DNA of 64,000 nucleotides. Origin: Microcaldota archaeon. GTDB lineage: Archaea; Micrarchaeota; Micrarchaeia; Micrarchaeales; Micrarchaeaceae. The position numbers and the translations under genes were made by a program. The notes under the pieces were generated by a model that saw only the letters and a list, made by a program, of their open reading frames with translations, had not been told where the DNA came from and did not search any database. Below, in pieces: positions 62,648 to 64,000 of this stretch. The DNA lies in the NCBI GenBank assembly GCA_021785805.1, contig JAJYEJ010000001.1, positions 1 through 64,000 on the forward strand. The letters are read 5' to 3'. The first letter of the stretch is position 1. Each line of letters begins with the position of its first letter.

Positions 62648-63481
62648 TCATGTCCTGATGAAGCCTATCCCTGCGCCGGATTGGGGTTTGCGGACGTTAA
62701 TCTTAAAGAAGCGCTTCGTGTTCATAGTAAGGACCTCCGCTGCCCGCTCCACGCTTATCATCTTTGCTTCGGCTATCATGTGGACCGATAGCTCCACGCT
62801 CTTCGGCGTAGGCCCTACCGCAGGGCTGTCGCTCTCCACCATAAGGTTGTCTATTGATACCTCCTTCATGATGCGGGACCGCTTGCTGGAGGTTATCGGA
62901 GGTATCGATATCATGTAGCCGAGCCTCTCGGCCTCCTTTGCCTGCTGCACATTGCCCTCGAAGAAGTGGAGGTGGACCTTCTGTGCGTCTTTTGCCTTTA
63001 GCGTTTCCATTACGTCGTCAAGCGAATCTCTCGAATGGACGCTGACCGGCAGCTTCAGCTCTGTCGCAAGATCGATGAACCTTTCGAATACAGTCCTCTG
63101 CTTTGCCACCAGATTGAAGTCTTTCGCATGGAGATAGTCCAGGCCTATCTCCCCTATGGATACCACCCTCGACCTGTTGTCCCTTATGAGCTTGATGTTA
63201 TTCTCTATCTCGCTGTCGAGGTCATCATCAGGGGTCTGCACCGCATTCTGCGGATCCATGCCGAGCGCAGGGAATATGTGCTTTCCGTCGCTTATCTCCA
63301 GCGTGCGCTTGTTGGTAGGAAAGCTCACCCCATTCGACACCATGGTCATTATGCCGTGCGCTATCGCATCCTGTATTAGAGACTGGTCCTTTATCGCATC
63401 GAGATGGCAGTGTGCGTCAGCCATCTCATATAGCTGCTTGACATCCTTGACCGCTTTCCCCTCTACGATTTTTGTTGGCAT
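62648..63481 (-). CDS. tatD: TatD-family metal-dependent hydrolase
   Basis: 277 residues, TIM-barrel amidohydrolase. MADAHCHLD (His-x-His), SIGEIGLDY (Glu), VSVHSRDS (His), HLHFFEGN (His) and VESDSPAVGPTP (Asp) supply the metal ligands. Relatives are 3'-5' DNases or D-aminoacyl-tRNA deacylases. The N-terminal ~15 residues before the barrel are extra. The start at 63481 fits a leaderless transcript from the box at 63505. Confidence 0.92.
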   Translation of the reverse strand: MPTKIVEGKAVKDVKQLYEMADAHCHLDAIKDQSLIQDAIAHGIMTMVSNGVSFPTNKRTLEISDGKHIFPALGMDPQNAVQTPDDDLDSEIENNIKLIRDNRSRVVSIGEIGLDYLHAKDFNLVAKQRTVFERFIDLATELKLPVSVHSRDSLDDVMETLKAKDAQKVHLHFFEGNVQQAKEAERLGYMISIPPITSSKRSRIMKEVSIDNLMVESDSPAVGPTPKSVELSVHMIAEAKMISVERAAEVLTMNTKRFFKINVRKPQSGAGIGFIRT

Positions 63482-63504
63482 GCTATCATTCGTGGAAAAC
63501 CTGG

Positions 63505-63512
63505 TTTATATA
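63505..63512. promoter_or_regulatory. TATA box serving tatD and the gene at 63581
   Basis: TTTATATA / TATATAAA. The minus-strand start is predicted at ~63482 (leaderless tatD), the plus-strand start at ~63535. Confidence 0.5.
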
Positions 63513-63580
63513 CCTTTCCGAGCCATACCATATTACAAGATGCAGATTACTAGGTCTGCTTGTTCTGATATGGTGATGGG

Positions 63581-64000
63581 ATGCCAAAGAAGAGTTCAGA
63601 TACGTATGGGTCAATGTTGAAGATGAACATGCTTTCTATGCTGCTCAATATAATATTGGCCATAGCGGTGGTGGTTCTCGTGCTCGAGATACCGCATATA
63701 GGGACAACAGCAGGGAGCGGCTTGGTCAGCAGTCCAAGCCATAATTCGTCTGTGAACAACACCGGAACAAGCCAGTATTCCGGCACAACGGCGAACATAG
63801 ACCAGCCATTGAACGCCACGGAACTCGCCGTGATAAACAATGCACCGCTGAATTATTATGAGACTGCCGGCGAAATGCTGCTTAATGGAACCCTGACAAA
63901 CCAGGTGGTCCTCGAACCGCCAAGCAAGGTCTCCCACTTCTCCCCATATCTGTTTGATGGAAAACCGTCGGTGATCTACGTTGGCGCGCTCTCGTGCATA
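63581..64000 (+). CDS. DUF929-like membrane-anchored protein (partial)
   Basis: The first 140 codons are inside the window and the frame runs off the right edge. A short N-terminal tail, one membrane helix (~20-40, LNIILAIAVVVLVLEI), a Ser/Thr/Asn linker with sequons, then a thioredoxin-like start: GKPSVIYVGALSC, cut at the first cysteine. DUF929 proteins carry a C-x2-C here. It may be a redox partner for VKOR. GGTGATGGG precedes the ATG. Not listed among longer frames on the other strand, which are shadows. Confidence 0.75.
   Translation, partial: MPKKSSDTYGSMLKMNMLSMLLNIILAIAVVVLVLEIPHIGTTAGSGLVSSPSHNSSVNNTGTSQYSGTTANIDQPLNATELAVINNAPLNYYETAGEMLLNGTLTNQVVLEPPSKVSHFSPYLFDGKPSVIYVGALSCI

Noticed and set aside
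1..64000. CRISPR arrays and insertion sequences
   Set aside because: No regularly spaced repeats and no transposase gene or terminal inverted repeats were seen. The only clear mobile unit is the tRNA-Arg element.

Overview
The window is archaeal chromosome. It carries an A-type ATP synthase operon, an archaeal exosome/SBDS/proteasome superoperon with rpoP, ribosomal proteins L37Ae, S3Ae and S15, a histone, SRP54, RtcB, Trm56, a geranylgeranyl-reductase-type flavoprotein and an intron-bearing tRNA-Arg. Bacterial-type DNA gyrase (gyrA, gyrB) is also present. Compact overlapping genes, many short or unrecognised genes, surface proteins rich in N-X-S/T sequons and a DUF929-like protein suggest a euryarchaeal or DPANN lineage, perhaps Micrarchaeota (ARMAN). 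That placement is an inference; there is no rRNA here to test it.

Layout. 2-127 is the end of a surface protein. 201-8815 is the ATP synthase operon, transcribed leftwards (K-E-C-F-A-B-D-unknown-H-I). 8900-11140 holds a candidate structured RNA, a HicB-like protein and a large anchored surface protein. 11170-19524 holds a P-loop kinase, an HD-CoaD fusion, RtcB, thioredoxin, small regulators, HisRS, a metalloprotease and CysRS. 19975-23744 is an ABC exporter, a histone operon and a PRC-barrel protein. 23761-32453 is the leftward superoperon rpoP / L37Ae / Rrp42 / Rrp41 / Rrp4 / SBDS / PsmA / S3Ae / S15, followed by ValRS and a TRAM protein. 32609-45758 holds a reductase, Trm56, gyrA-GNAT-gyrB, tRNA-Lys, an HD hydrolase, VKOR, a cDPGS-like GTPase and GluRS. 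45882-56822 holds FKBP, UPF0145, a reductase, a single-repeat TBP-like protein, a glycosyltransferase, SRP54, a DRG-type GTPase, an M20 peptidase and unknowns.

The most unusual region is 56859-61883, an AT-rich element of about 5.0 kb inserted in the 3' part of tRNA-Arg(TCT). Its 35-bp att repeats are also coding sequence of its tyrosine integrase. Integration has cut that gene into an N-terminal piece at the left end and a C-terminal piece at the right end, in the same reading frame, as in SSV-type elements. The cargo looks like defence: a divergent phosphoribosyltransferase/DprA pair (ShosTA-like) with tandem palindromes between the genes, a DUF262-HNH (GmrSD-like) nuclease, and a structured intergenic region with a repeated hairpin that could be an origin or an RNA. 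Just right of the tRNA lie two truncated genes that abut.

Promoters are readable by eye. A TATA box lies about 26 bp before several first genes (9242, 12919, 16950, 48198, 63481), which implies leaderless transcripts, while genes inside operons have GGTG-type ribosome binding sites. I used this contrast to choose many start codons.
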